Positions 16,270 to 24,011 of a DNA stretch of 64,000 bases are shown here, piece after piece; the stretch's first letter is position 1; each line of letters starts with the position of its first letter. The position numbers and the translations under genes are program-made. The stretch comes from Flavobacteriales bacterium. GTDB taxonomy: Bacteria; Bacteroidota; Bacteroidia; Flavobacteriales_F; PHOS-HE28. The DNA lies in contig JADJLR010000004.1 in assembly GCA_016710015.1 (NCBI GenBank), positions 62,001-126,000 on the forward strand, written 5' to 3'. Below the pieces are notes generated by a model. That model was given only the letters and a program-made list of their open reading frames with translations. It was not told where the DNA came from and searched no databases.

Positions 16270-17277
16270 ATGAATGAACCGCCCATGAAGACGCACGCCG
16301 CCATTACTGCCGTACACGGCTACGTACCGGAATTCAAATTGAGCAACCAGGTCCTAGAGACCATGGTGGAGACCAGCGATGCGTGGATCACTGAGCGCAC
16401 CGGGATCAAGGAGCGGCGCATCCAGACCGGCAAGGACCAAGGCTTGAGCGTCATGGCCGTTGAAGCGGTGAAGGGGCTGCTCGAAAAGCGCGGCATCGGA
16501 CCGGAGGAGATCGATCTGATGATCGTGGCCACGGTGACCCCGGACCGGGTGTTTCCGGCCACGGCGAACATCATCTGCGATGCCATCGGAGCGAAGAACG
16601 CATGGGGCTTCGATCTGATGGCCGCATGCAGCGGCTTCCTGTACGCATTGACAACAGGTAGCCAGTTCATCGAAAACGGCACACACAAGAAAGTGGTGAT
16701 CGTTGGAGGGGATAAGATGTCGAGCATTATCGATTACGAGGATCGCACAACGTGCATCATCTTCGGAGATGGTTGTGGTGCGGTGCTTTTGGAACCCACC
16801 ACCGAGGACAACGGTGTGATGGATTCGATCCTGCGCAGCGACGGCAGTGGTTGCCAGCACCTGCACCAAAAAGCTGGCGGATCCATGCGTCCGAGCAATG
16901 AGCGGACCGTGGAACGCAAGGAGCACTATGTATACCAAGAAGGCAAGGCGGTATTCAAATTCGCTGTGATCAATATGGCCGACGTGAGCGCTGAGATCAT
17001 GGAGAAGAACGGCTTAACGGCCGATGATGTCGCATGGCTGGTACCGCACCAAGCCAACAAACGCATCATTGATGCCACCGCGAACCGGATGGGGCTGGAC
17101 GACAGCAAGGTGATGGTGAACATCGAGAAGTACGGCAACACCACTAGCGGCACCATCCCATTATGCTTGTGGGAATGGGAGTCGAAGTTGAAGAAGGGCG
17201 ACAACTTGATCCTATCGGCTTTCGGGGGTGGATTCACTTGGGGTGCCATTTGGTTGAAGTGGGCTTATGGCAAGTAG
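16270..17277 (+). CDS. fabH: Beta-ketoacyl-ACP synthase III
   Basis: 335 residues; condenses acyl-CoA with malonyl-ACP to begin fatty-acid synthesis. The triad is present: Cys120 in MAACSGFLYALTTG, His in WLVPHQANKRIID and Asn in EKYGNTTSGTIPL. The N-terminal stretch TSDAWITERTGIKERRI is typical. The start may be the ATG at 16270 or at 16285 (MKTHAAITAVHGYVP); either gives a normal protein. A 121-bp gap separates it from plsX and 139 bp from accB. Confidence 0.96.
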   Translation: MNEPPMKTHAAITAVHGYVPEFKLSNQVLETMVETSDAWITERTGIKERRIQTGKDQGLSVMAVEAVKGLLEKRGIGPEEIDLMIVATVTPDRVFPATANIICDAIGAKNAWGFDLMAACSGFLYALTTGSQFIENGTHKKVVIVGGDKMSSIIDYEDRTTCIIFGDGCGAVLLEPTTEDNGVMDSILRSDGSGCQHLHQKAGGSMRPSNERTVERKEHYVYQEGKAVFKFAVINMADVSAEIMEKNGLTADDVAWLVPHQANKRIIDATANRMGLDDSKVMVNIEKYGNTTSGTIPLCLWEWESKLKKGDNLILSAFGGGFTWGAIWLKWAYGK

Positions 17278-17416
17278 CATGAATACACGAATATCGCAGA
17301 TGAATGGACCGTTGATCGGCTGATCCTCTAAGCCTTATGCGCGGCGACCACCACCTTGCATCAGGCCCTTGTGCGTTCCTTCCCAAAACGCATCCTTAAC
17401 CTACCTTGCGCCAGCA

Positions 17417-17920
17417 ATGTCCACGAACAAAGCGCCTCAACCAATGAACCTAACGCAGATCCAGGACTTGATCAAATTCGTTGCCAAGAGTGGCGTAAGC
17501 GAAGTGGAGATCGAGCAGAAGGACTTCAAGATCACGATCAAGACCCCTTCGAGCAAGAAGGAGGTGCAAGTGATCACCGCAGCAGCACCCGCAGCATTGC
17601 CCGCCGCCGCACCGGTCGCCATTGCGCCTGTAGCGGCAGTAGCTCCTCCTTCAGCAGCAATACCAACGGTCGATGCCAAGTACATCACCATCAAGGCACC
17701 GATGATCGGCACCTTTTACCGTTCGGCCGGCCCCGGCAAACCGGTGTTCGTGAATGTGGGCGACGACGTGAAGCCCGGCAAGCCCATCTGCATCATCGAA
17801 GCCATGAAACTCTTCAACGAGATCGAGAGCGAAGTGGCAGGCAAGATCGTGAAGGTGTTGGTGGACGATGCCAAGCCAGTCGAGTACGATCAGCCGCTGT
17901 TCTTGGTGGATCCATCGTAA
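17417..17920 (+). CDS. accB: Biotin carboxyl carrier protein of acetyl-CoA carboxylase
   Basis: 167 residues. The N-terminal part (MNLTQIQDLIKFVAKSGVSE) is followed by an Ala/Pro-rich hinge (about 55-85) and a biotinyl domain with APMIGTFYRSAGPGKP and the biotin site EAMKLFNEIE, where Lys131 would carry biotin. The ATG at 17417 (MSTNKAPQP) is used; the ATG at 17444 (MNLTQIQ) is equally plausible. accC follows after 124 bp that contain an inverted repeat. Confidence 0.95.
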   Translation: MSTNKAPQPMNLTQIQDLIKFVAKSGVSEVEIEQKDFKITIKTPSSKKEVQVITAAAPAALPAAAPVAIAPVAAVAPPSAAIPTVDAKYITIKAPMIGTFYRSAGPGKPVFVNVGDDVKPGKPICIIEAMKLFNEIESEVAGKIVKVLVDDAKPVEYDQPLFLVDPS

Positions 17921-17923
17921 TTC

Positions 17924-18032
17924 TGCCGCAAAGCCGGAGAGGCGCAGAACAAACCGAAATAAGCATGATGGTACTTCCGGATCGAGCCGAACCCACATTC
18001 GTATTCTCCGCGTCCGTGCCCCTCTGCGGCCA
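17924..18032. repeat. CCGCAAAG-type inverted repeat, copy 1 (accB-accC gap)
   Basis: The left arm 17924-17949 (TGCCGCAAAGCC...GGCGCAGAA) and right arm 18004-18032 (TTCTCCGCGTCC...CTGCGGCCA) are imperfect reverse complements around a 54-bp centre. The same arm sequence, better conserved, recurs at 59676-59745. It fills most of the accB-accC spacer and would form a long hairpin in the transcript. Confidence 0.6.
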
Positions 18033-18044
18033 AACCCTTTCCTG

Positions 18045-19391
18045 ATGTTCAAGAAGATCCTCATCGCCAACCGCGGCGAGATCGCCCTGCGTGTGATCCG
18101 TACCTGTCGTGAGATGGGTATCAAGACGGTGGCCGTGTACAGCACCGCCGACAAGGAAAGCCTTCATGTGCGTTTCGCGGACGAAGCCGTTTGCATCGGA
18201 CCACCGCCGAGCAAGGAGAGCTATTTGAACATGGTGCGCATCATTGCGGCAGCGGAGATCACCAACGCTGATGCGATCCATCCGGGCTATGGATTCCTGA
18301 GCGAGAACGCCAAATTCAGCAAGCTCTGCCAGCAGCACAACATCAAGTTCATCGGCGCCTTACCCGAGCAGATCGAGGCCATGGGCGATAAGGCCACGGC
18401 CAAGAGTACGATGATCGCTGCGGGTGTTCCCTGTGTTCCAGGCACCGAGGGTTTGGTCACCGACCTCGTCGTTGCGAAGAAAGAGGCGAAGAAGATCGGT
18501 TATCCCGTGATCCTGAAAGCCACGGCCGGAGGTGGCGGGAAAGGCATGCGTTTGGTGTGGAAAGAATCGGAATTCCAGGAAGCTTTTGAAAAGGCGAGCC
18601 AGGAAGCCGGTGCCGCATTCGGCAATGCGGGCATGTATATGGAGAAGTACATCTTGGAGCCACGCCACATCGAGATCCAGATCGCAGGTGACCAATATGG
18701 TACGTTCTGCCACATGAGCGAGCGCGACTGTAGCATCCAGCGTCGACACCAGAAGCTCGTGGAGGAAACGCCTTCACCCTTCATGACGAAAGCGCTCCGT
18801 AAGAAGATGGGCGAGGCAGCGATCAAAGCAGCGGCCAGCGTGAAATATGAAGGGGTCGGCACGGTGGAGTTCCTCGTTGACAAGAACCGGCATTTCTACT
18901 TCATGGAGATGAACACCCGGATCCAGGTGGAGCATACCATCACGGAAGAGGTGATCGATTACGATCTGATCCGTGAGCAGATCAAGATCGCAGCGGGCAT
19001 TCCGATCAGTGGCTTGAATTACGAGCCCACACGCCACAGTATCCAGTGCAGGATCAACGCGGAGGATCCGTTCAACGACTTCCGTCCATCACCGGGCAAG
19101 ATCACCAGCTACCACAGTCCCGGCGGACACGGTGTGCGCGTGGATACACACGTGTACGCGGGCTATACGATCCCACCGAACTACGACAGCATGATCGGCA
19201 AGCTGATCGTGAGCGCCCAAACGCGCGAAGAGGCCATCACCAAGATGGAGCGCGCATTGAGCGAGTACGTCATCGAAGGCGTAAGCACCACGATCCCCTT
19301 CCACTTGCAACTGATGCAGAACGAGCAATTCCGCAAGGGCAACTTCACCACGAAGTTCTTGGAGGATTTCGAGATCAAGAAGCCGGGGTAG
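18045..19391 (+). CDS. accC: Acetyl-CoA carboxylase biotin carboxylase subunit
   Basis: 448 residues; ATP-dependent carboxylation of biotin on AccB. It starts MFKKILIANRGEIALRVIRT at 18045; the frame is open upstream only because it crosses the accB-accC repeat. ATP-grasp motifs are ILKATAGGGGKGMRLV, the metal site FYFMEMNTRIQVEH and the biotin-site segment SERDCSIQRRHQKLVEE. Length matches bacterial AccC. It is the last gene of the DUF177-rpmF-plsX-fabH-accBC series. Confidence 0.97.
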   Translation: MFKKILIANRGEIALRVIRTCREMGIKTVAVYSTADKESLHVRFADEAVCIGPPPSKESYLNMVRIIAAAEITNADAIHPGYGFLSENAKFSKLCQQHNIKFIGALPEQIEAMGDKATAKSTMIAAGVPCVPGTEGLVTDLVVAKKEAKKIGYPVILKATAGGGGKGMRLVWKESEFQEAFEKASQEAGAAFGNAGMYMEKYILEPRHIEIQIAGDQYGTFCHMSERDCSIQRRHQKLVEETPSPFMTKALRKKMGEAAIKAAASVKYEGVGTVEFLVDKNRHFYFMEMNTRIQVEHTITEEVIDYDLIREQIKIAAGIPISGLNYEPTRHSIQCRINAEDPFNDFRPSPGKITSYHSPGGHGVRVDTHVYAGYTIPPNYDSMIGKLIVSAQTREEAITKMERALSEYVIEGVSTTIPFHLQLMQNEQFRKGNFTTKFLEDFEIKKPG

Positions 19392-19402
19392 CTGTTGGAA
19401 GG

Positions 19403-20866
19403 TCACCGCTGAATGCGTTCGATGACGATCGTATCAGCCCGGTTTTGGAACACCACACCCCGGTCCGCTCCGCGCTCCACAAGGAAGTGCCGAGCATCCG
19501 CCACCGATCCGATCCCGATCACGTTCCGCTTGGCATACCAAGCCACCTGCGGTTCGGTGGATAGGCCGATGGCAAAGACCACCTCATACGGCGCTGCATG
19601 TGCGGCAATGGAATGTCCGAGTTCTTGCTCTTGCACGTACCGCCCGTTGTCCATTCCTGGCAATGGATTCAATCGGTAGAAATAGAGCACACCCAGCAAG
19701 CACGTAATACCGACGGCCCACCATGCCAACCGAGGTGACCACCGCGTAAGCAGCACACCGGTCGCTCCACACAGGAAGGGTGCGGCTTTCAGCGCGGCAA
19801 AGTCATGATCGGCATACTGCAACAAGAAAAGATGGTCCAGTAGCACGGGCAGGCCGGAAAGGACCAAGAAGGTCCTGCCATCCGAGGACGATACCGATGT
19901 GTTTCCCCGTGTGCGAAACCACAACACGACCAGCAATGCAAGTAGCATGGCGATCGGCAGGAAACCCGTGCGGTAGTTCTCTGCGAGTTGGCGCAGGTGC
20001 AGTCCGATGTTCTGCACGTGGAAGGAGCCCCGGACCGCGAAGCGTGAGGCCATGTGGTCCATCAAAGCGTCAGCATCGATCACCTGTAGGAATCGCCATG
20101 CCGTGAGGCCCAAAGCGAGGACAATGGCTGCGCCCGTTACGAGCAGCACCGGGACGAAACGCCGCTGCCGATCGCGGACCCAACGGAACAAGGCGAACAA
20201 CACGGCCGCAGCACCGGCGAAAACACCGAGCCAACTGGTGTACACGGTCAAGAACAAGGTGAAGCCGAACAGAAGTAGATCACGCGAAATGATCCGATGG
20301 GGCGAGCGGAACATGCGCACCGCCACAGCAAGATGCACCAACCAGGGAACCTGCACGAAAAGATCACTCATGTACACATTGCCGTGGAACCACAACGTTG
20401 CCGGCAAAGACCCGTAGAGCACCCCAGCGAACAAGGCGGCAGAAGGCTTTGCATCCGGCCAACCCCAACGCACTGCGAAGAACAAGGCGACCATGGACAC
20501 CAAGTGGAAGAACAAGTTGAACACCTGTAGCCCGATCACGTTCGGAGGACTTCCAACGATGCGGAATAGCGCATACGGCAGGTCGTAGGCCAAGGGGGGA
20601 TGCGAGAAATAGTACAGGGTCACTGCACGTTCATTGCGGTCGAACCGGTCCTTTGGCAACAACTTTTCACCCTCGCGCACATAGCCCCCGGACGGCACAC
20701 CGTGGTGACTGGCGAAACCGTCCTCGTACCAATTCGTAAGGGCGATCAGGGTGAAGGCCGTGCAGTATTCGTGATGTGCGGAGAGCGGTCGATCGAGCAA
20801 GGGAATGCGCACTGCCACGCTGAGCGCGAAGGCGACGAGCAACACGAGCGCTTCCCGCTTGATCAT
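19403..20866 (-). CDS. GT-C-type glycosyltransferase-like membrane protein
   Basis: 487 residues with an N-terminal helix, many further membrane segments and a short soluble C-terminus. The first periplasmic loop, LDRPLSAHHEYCTAF, has the acidic/His pattern of ArnT/PMT-type GT-C enzymes, and FSHPPLAYDLPYALFRIVG matches the HPPL motif found in that superfamily. It would transfer a sugar from a polyprenyl-phosphate donor on the outer face of the inner membrane; the acceptor is unknown. It diverges from the next gene across 58 bp, and a TAAGTTCG box ends only 4 nt before its ATG. Family assignment is moderately sure, the substrate is not known. Confidence 0.72.
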   Translation of the reverse strand: MIKREALVLLVAFALSVAVRIPLLDRPLSAHHEYCTAFTLIALTNWYEDGFASHHGVPSGGYVREGEKLLPKDRFDRNERAVTLYYFSHPPLAYDLPYALFRIVGSPPNVIGLQVFNLFFHLVSMVALFFAVRWGWPDAKPSAALFAGVLYGSLPATLWFHGNVYMSDLFVQVPWLVHLAVAVRMFRSPHRIISRDLLLFGFTLFLTVYTSWLGVFAGAAAVLFALFRWVRDRQRRFVPVLLVTGAAIVLALGLTAWRFLQVIDADALMDHMASRFAVRGSFHVQNIGLHLRQLAENYRTGFLPIAMLLALLVVLWFRTRGNTSVSSSDGRTFLVLSGLPVLLDHLFLLQYADHDFAALKAAPFLCGATGVLLTRWSPRLAWWAVGITCLLGVLYFYRLNPLPGMDNGRYVQEQELGHSIAAHAAPYEVVFAIGLSTEPQVAWYAKRNVIGIGSVADARHFLVERGADRGVVFQNRADTIVIERIQR

Positions 20867-20870
20867 GGAG

Positions 20871-20878
20871 CGAACTTA
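20871..20878 (-). promoter_or_regulatory. -7 box immediately before the GT-C-like gene
   Basis: On the minus strand it reads TAAGTTCG, ending 4 nt before the ATG at 20866. Start of transcription about 5 nt downstream would give a leaderless mRNA. Confidence 0.45.
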
Positions 20879-20906
20879 CTTCAGCCCTCTGGACCGGGAA
20901 GGCATC

Positions 20907-20914
20907 TAGCTTTG
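20907..20914 (+). promoter_or_regulatory. -7 box for the divergent membrane-protein gene
   Basis: TAGCTTTG, an exact TAnnTTTG match, 10 nt before the ATG at 20925. It shares a short divergent region with the minus-strand box at 20871-20878. Confidence 0.55.
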
Positions 20915-20924
20915 AGCACGACGG

Positions 20925-22325
20925 ATGAAAGGGACCGAGCGATACACGACGGCATGGGCATTGCCCGTGCTGGTGCTGGCCTCCTTCGTTGTTCATGGGC
21001 TCACCTTCGCCTACTCGGCCTTCAGCGATGACCACTCGGCCTTGTGGAACGCAGGTGTCCAAGGGATCCCTTGGCGCAATGGCTTCTTCCGCCCACTCTC
21101 CGACCTCACCTTTCGCATCGGCTTTCTACTGCATGGCTCGGATGCAGGGATCAACCGCGCATTCAACGTGGTATTGCACGGCATCAACGGGTACTTGCTA
21201 TTCCGCTTGATCCGGGAAGGCCGCACCGAACGAATGTTCGCCGCCTCCTTCGCGGCACTGCTCTTCATCAGCTACCCGTTCCATCAAGAAAGCGTGGTCT
21301 GGTTGGTGGGCCGGGAATCTGCTTTGGGTGCCTTCAGCATCTTGGCTGGTTTGTGCATCCTGAGCGGCGGCTCGCACCCAGCGCGTTCATGGGCAGCCGC
21401 TGGTGTCCTGTTAGTCGGTCTGTTGTGTTACGAAAGTGCCATCCTACTTCCGGTCATGGCCATGCCGGTGCTTGCCAAGAAAGAACGTCGCCCTTCGCTG
21501 ATCGCTTTCAGTCTTGCCTTGGTCGTGTATGTGATCGCTCGAACAACGGTGGTCGGTTGGGCTGCGAATAGCTACCCGATGGAATTGATCAGCGACCCGG
21601 TGCGTATCCTCATCAACGTACCGAAGGTCGCCCTTCGTTCGTTCCTTCCACCGGACCCGGATACACACCGGCAACTCTGGAAAGGGCTTGGCCTTGCAGT
21701 GTTCTTCCTGTTGATAGCGGTCCTGGATCTCCGAAAAGGTTGGAAGAACATCTCGGAAGTGCCCCGGAAATGGGGGTGGTGGTTGGCGCTTGCATACGCG
21801 ATCCCGGTACTCGCCGCCGTGAGCACACGCACCAGCGAAAGCGATCGGTTCCTGTACTTGCCATCGGTGTTCTTATGCGGTTACGCAGGACTTCTCATCA
21901 CACGGATCGCATCACGCCCATTGCGGTTAACCACTTCGGCGGTGTTGATCCTCGGAGCCATCGTGCTTACGCGCGCTGGACAGGTGAATTGGCGCATCGC
22001 TTCCGATCGCACCGAGCGCATCTTGAGCGAGCTACCGGCTCTCTCTCCCGGAACTCGAACATTCGTTCTGGGCCTACCGGATGCGTATCAAGGCGCGTTC
22101 ATCTTCCGGAATGGTTTCACGGAAGCCATCCATTTGAGCGGCAAGAACGGAGATCGATACATCGATACCGATGCAGCGGACATTCATCGCTCGGCGGACG
22201 GATCGTTGCGCGTTCGGCATCGGGGCCAAGATCTCGTTGTCGGCGCAAAGGATCCCTGGTATTCGTGGACCGGCAATACCTTTGAAAAGCGATCGAACGA
22301 ACCCCGTGTTGATCGGATCGAGTAA
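20925..22325 (+). CDS. Polytopic membrane protein, GT-C/TMTC-like N-terminus
   Basis: 466 residues, about ten membrane helices. The first loop has FSDDHSALWN and, after a short gap, FFRPLSDLTFRIGFLLHG followed by FNVVLHGINGYLLF. The DD and RPL..LTFR...H pattern resembles the N-terminal part of TMTC/DUF1736-type O-mannosyltransferases, so a polyprenyl-linked sugar transferase is a reasonable guess. The last 120 residues are mostly soluble and have no recognised motif. It diverges from another GT-C-like gene, suggesting a shared role in glycosylating surface material. The next gene begins 9 bp later and may be co-transcribed. Confidence 0.65.
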   Translation: MKGTERYTTAWALPVLVLASFVVHGLTFAYSAFSDDHSALWNAGVQGIPWRNGFFRPLSDLTFRIGFLLHGSDAGINRAFNVVLHGINGYLLFRLIREGRTERMFAASFAALLFISYPFHQESVVWLVGRESALGAFSILAGLCILSGGSHPARSWAAAGVLLVGLLCYESAILLPVMAMPVLAKKERRPSLIAFSLALVVYVIARTTVVGWAANSYPMELISDPVRILINVPKVALRSFLPPDPDTHRQLWKGLGLAVFFLLIAVLDLRKGWKNISEVPRKWGWWLALAYAIPVLAAVSTRTSESDRFLYLPSVFLCGYAGLLITRIASRPLRLTTSAVLILGAIVLTRAGQVNWRIASDRTERILSELPALSPGTRTFVLGLPDAYQGAFIFRNGFTEAIHLSGKNGDRYIDTDAADIHRSADGSLRVRHRGQDLVVGAKDPWYSWTGNTFEKRSNEPRVDRIE

Positions 22326-22334
22326 ATTCATTCC

Positions 22335-23327
22335 ATGTTGAAAGGTGCGTTCTGTGGTTGTTTCCTGTTCGGCACATTGACCTGCCTCACACAGCCCACT
22401 TTGGATACGGGGGTGTTACCAGAAACCGGAAGCATATACGGCTACCACGATATTCCGTTCCTGAAAGCCGGACCGGCTGGTGCCGGTGTCCGTTGGGACT
22501 TTTCCAGTCTGCCCACAGGGACCTTGGTCCCCTACACGTGGTCCACTACGGACATCGCCCCCGGAGCGGGAGCCTTCCCCAGCAACTCCTTGGTACGCCA
22601 AGTGCCCGGAGAACCGACTGCTTACTTCCACGGATCTGATACGGCTTTGCTCTGGATGGGAACGTACACGGACACGGCCCTCATCCGCTTCGATCCACCG
22701 TTGCTCGAATTACCGATCCCTATGCACGCGGGCGACCGCTGGACCGATTCGGCGATCGTGGCGGTGACCGGTGCCGGTCGGATGTCCATTCTGGATGTAA
22801 GGCTCGATGCGAAGGCCGATGCTTGGGGAACCTTGGTGATGCCCTACGGTGTGGTCTCCGACGCGGTTCGGGTCCGCAGCGATCTGGTACTGCTGGATCG
22901 GCGGTATAAAGCCTACCCTGTACGTACCGTGGTCCGCTATACGTGGTACAGTCCGCGAACTCCGATGCCACTGCTGGAGATCACCGAACGATCGGGCTGG
23001 GCACCACCGGATCGCATCACACGGTGGTTGGATGGCTCTTGGCAAGAAGATCCGGCCACTCTGTTCAAACCCATCGCCTTACGCCCTTTCCCGGACCCCT
23101 GTGTGGACATCATCACCTTGGACCTACCTGCAGCGCGTGCGGACCGCACCATCCTCCAATTGGTGGATGCTTCCGGCAATGTCGCAATGCAATGGCACGA
23201 GGAGTTCAACTCCCCACAGACCCGACGCTTGACCTTGGACATTGCCAGCGCGCCTGCTGGCCTGTACACGCTAACGTGGATCGGCACGAATGGGACCTTG
23301 GGCACTGCCCGATTGACGAAGCGCTAG
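22335..23327 (+). CDS. Secreted protein with T9SS type A-like C-terminal domain
   Basis: 330 residues. The N-terminal signal (MLKGAFCGCFLFGTLTCLTQP) is followed by a beta-rich body with no recognised catalytic motif (PETGSIYGYHDIPFL, GVRWDFSSLP). The last 80 residues look like a T9SS type A domain: a Pro-Asp-Pro-containing entry (PFPDPCVDIITLDL), a LQLVDASGNV strand and the final PAGLYTLTWIG...GTARLTKR. Probably exported through T9SS and cleaved or anchored at the surface. It follows the TMTC-like gene closely; if that enzyme modifies surface proteins this may be a client, but that is a guess. Confidence 0.75.
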   Translation: MLKGAFCGCFLFGTLTCLTQPTLDTGVLPETGSIYGYHDIPFLKAGPAGAGVRWDFSSLPTGTLVPYTWSTTDIAPGAGAFPSNSLVRQVPGEPTAYFHGSDTALLWMGTYTDTALIRFDPPLLELPIPMHAGDRWTDSAIVAVTGAGRMSILDVRLDAKADAWGTLVMPYGVVSDAVRVRSDLVLLDRRYKAYPVRTVVRYTWYSPRTPMPLLEITERSGWAPPDRITRWLDGSWQEDPATLFKPIALRPFPDPCVDIITLDLPAARADRTILQLVDASGNVAMQWHEEFNSPQTRRLTLDIASAPAGLYTLTWIGTNGTLGTARLTKR

Positions 23328-23329
23328 GC

Positions 23330-23488
23330 TTAAGGCTTCAGTCCTACGATCTTTCCATCCACCTTCACCCAGACCAAGGTACCGTGCATCTTGGCCATAC
23401 GGCGCGCTTCTTTAGCGGCCTCCTTCAATGCCTTGGTAACGGACTTCACGAATTCGTCCTAGTGCGTTGTGGGCTTCGCTTTGCTCAT
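23330..23488 (-). pseudogene. Small partner gene of the zeta-like toxin, interrupted by TAG
   Basis: On the minus strand an ATG at 23488 begins MSKAKPTTH, then a TAG at 23461-23459, then the same frame continues DEFVKSVTKALKEAAKEARR and MHGTLVWVKVDGKIVGLKP to a TAA at 23330: 52 codons with one in-frame stop at codon 10. The ATG overlaps the stop of the upstream kinase gene as ATGA, the signature of a coupled two-gene operon. A CAG-to-TAG change would explain it. The highly charged helix then beta strand ending resembles small proteins paired with zeta/AAA-type kinases, likely an antitoxin. Downstream reinitiation could still make the C-terminal part. Confidence 0.55.
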
Positions 23489-24005
23489 GGGTGTTTCTCT
23501 AGCAGGATCGGTGTAGGACCAGAGTTCTCATAAACTACCCAAACATCGGCAAGCTGGCGATAATGGTGAACAAAGTTAGACCATCCACGAACAAAGCGTC
23601 GTTTCACATCTTCGGCAGGTACGTGATGTCCGCCTTGCTTCACGCGATGGGCCACGCGCTTGATCGCCAGATCCGGGTCACTCAGCCTCAAGAACACCAT
23701 TTCGACCACATACCCCGCCGTCTTCAGATGCTGAATGCGTTCCAATTTCCACTCAACGTCGATTCCAATGCGAAAGAGGACCTCTCCTTAGCAAGTCGAT
23801 CCAACTCCATAAGCAGAAACCTCCCCGCCTCACGTGCCGCTAATTCGGGGTATAAGGGAGATAGACCAGCTGCGATCAGGTCAGCATTCACAAAGCGAAG
23901 AATACCCGTATCTGCGGTCAAGAATTTTCTTGCGAAGGTGGTCTTCCCAGCCCCATTGGGTCCAGCAATAATGATGCACTTGGGCTTGGCTTTGCGTTGC
24001 GCCAT
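23485..24005 (-). pseudogene. Zeta-toxin-like P-loop kinase, frameshifted
   Basis: Starting from the ATG at 24005, MAQRKAKPKCIIIAGPNGAG then KTTFARKFL gives a Walker A loop (residues 15-23), followed by FVNADLIAAGLSP and FALESTLSG, the order seen in zeta toxins (UDP-N-acetylglucosamine kinases) and related AAA kinases. The frame then stops at 23724. A second frame resumes the family from about 23755: RIQHLKTAGYVVEMVFLRL, AIKRVAHRVKQGGHHVP and RFVRGWSNFVHHYRQLAD, ending at 23485. The two halves meet at ESTLS / LERIQHLK, so a small indel near 23745-23757 has broken a protein of about 175 residues. It starts 6 bp after the dxs stop. Confidence 0.8.
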
Positions 24006-24011
24006 GTTGGG

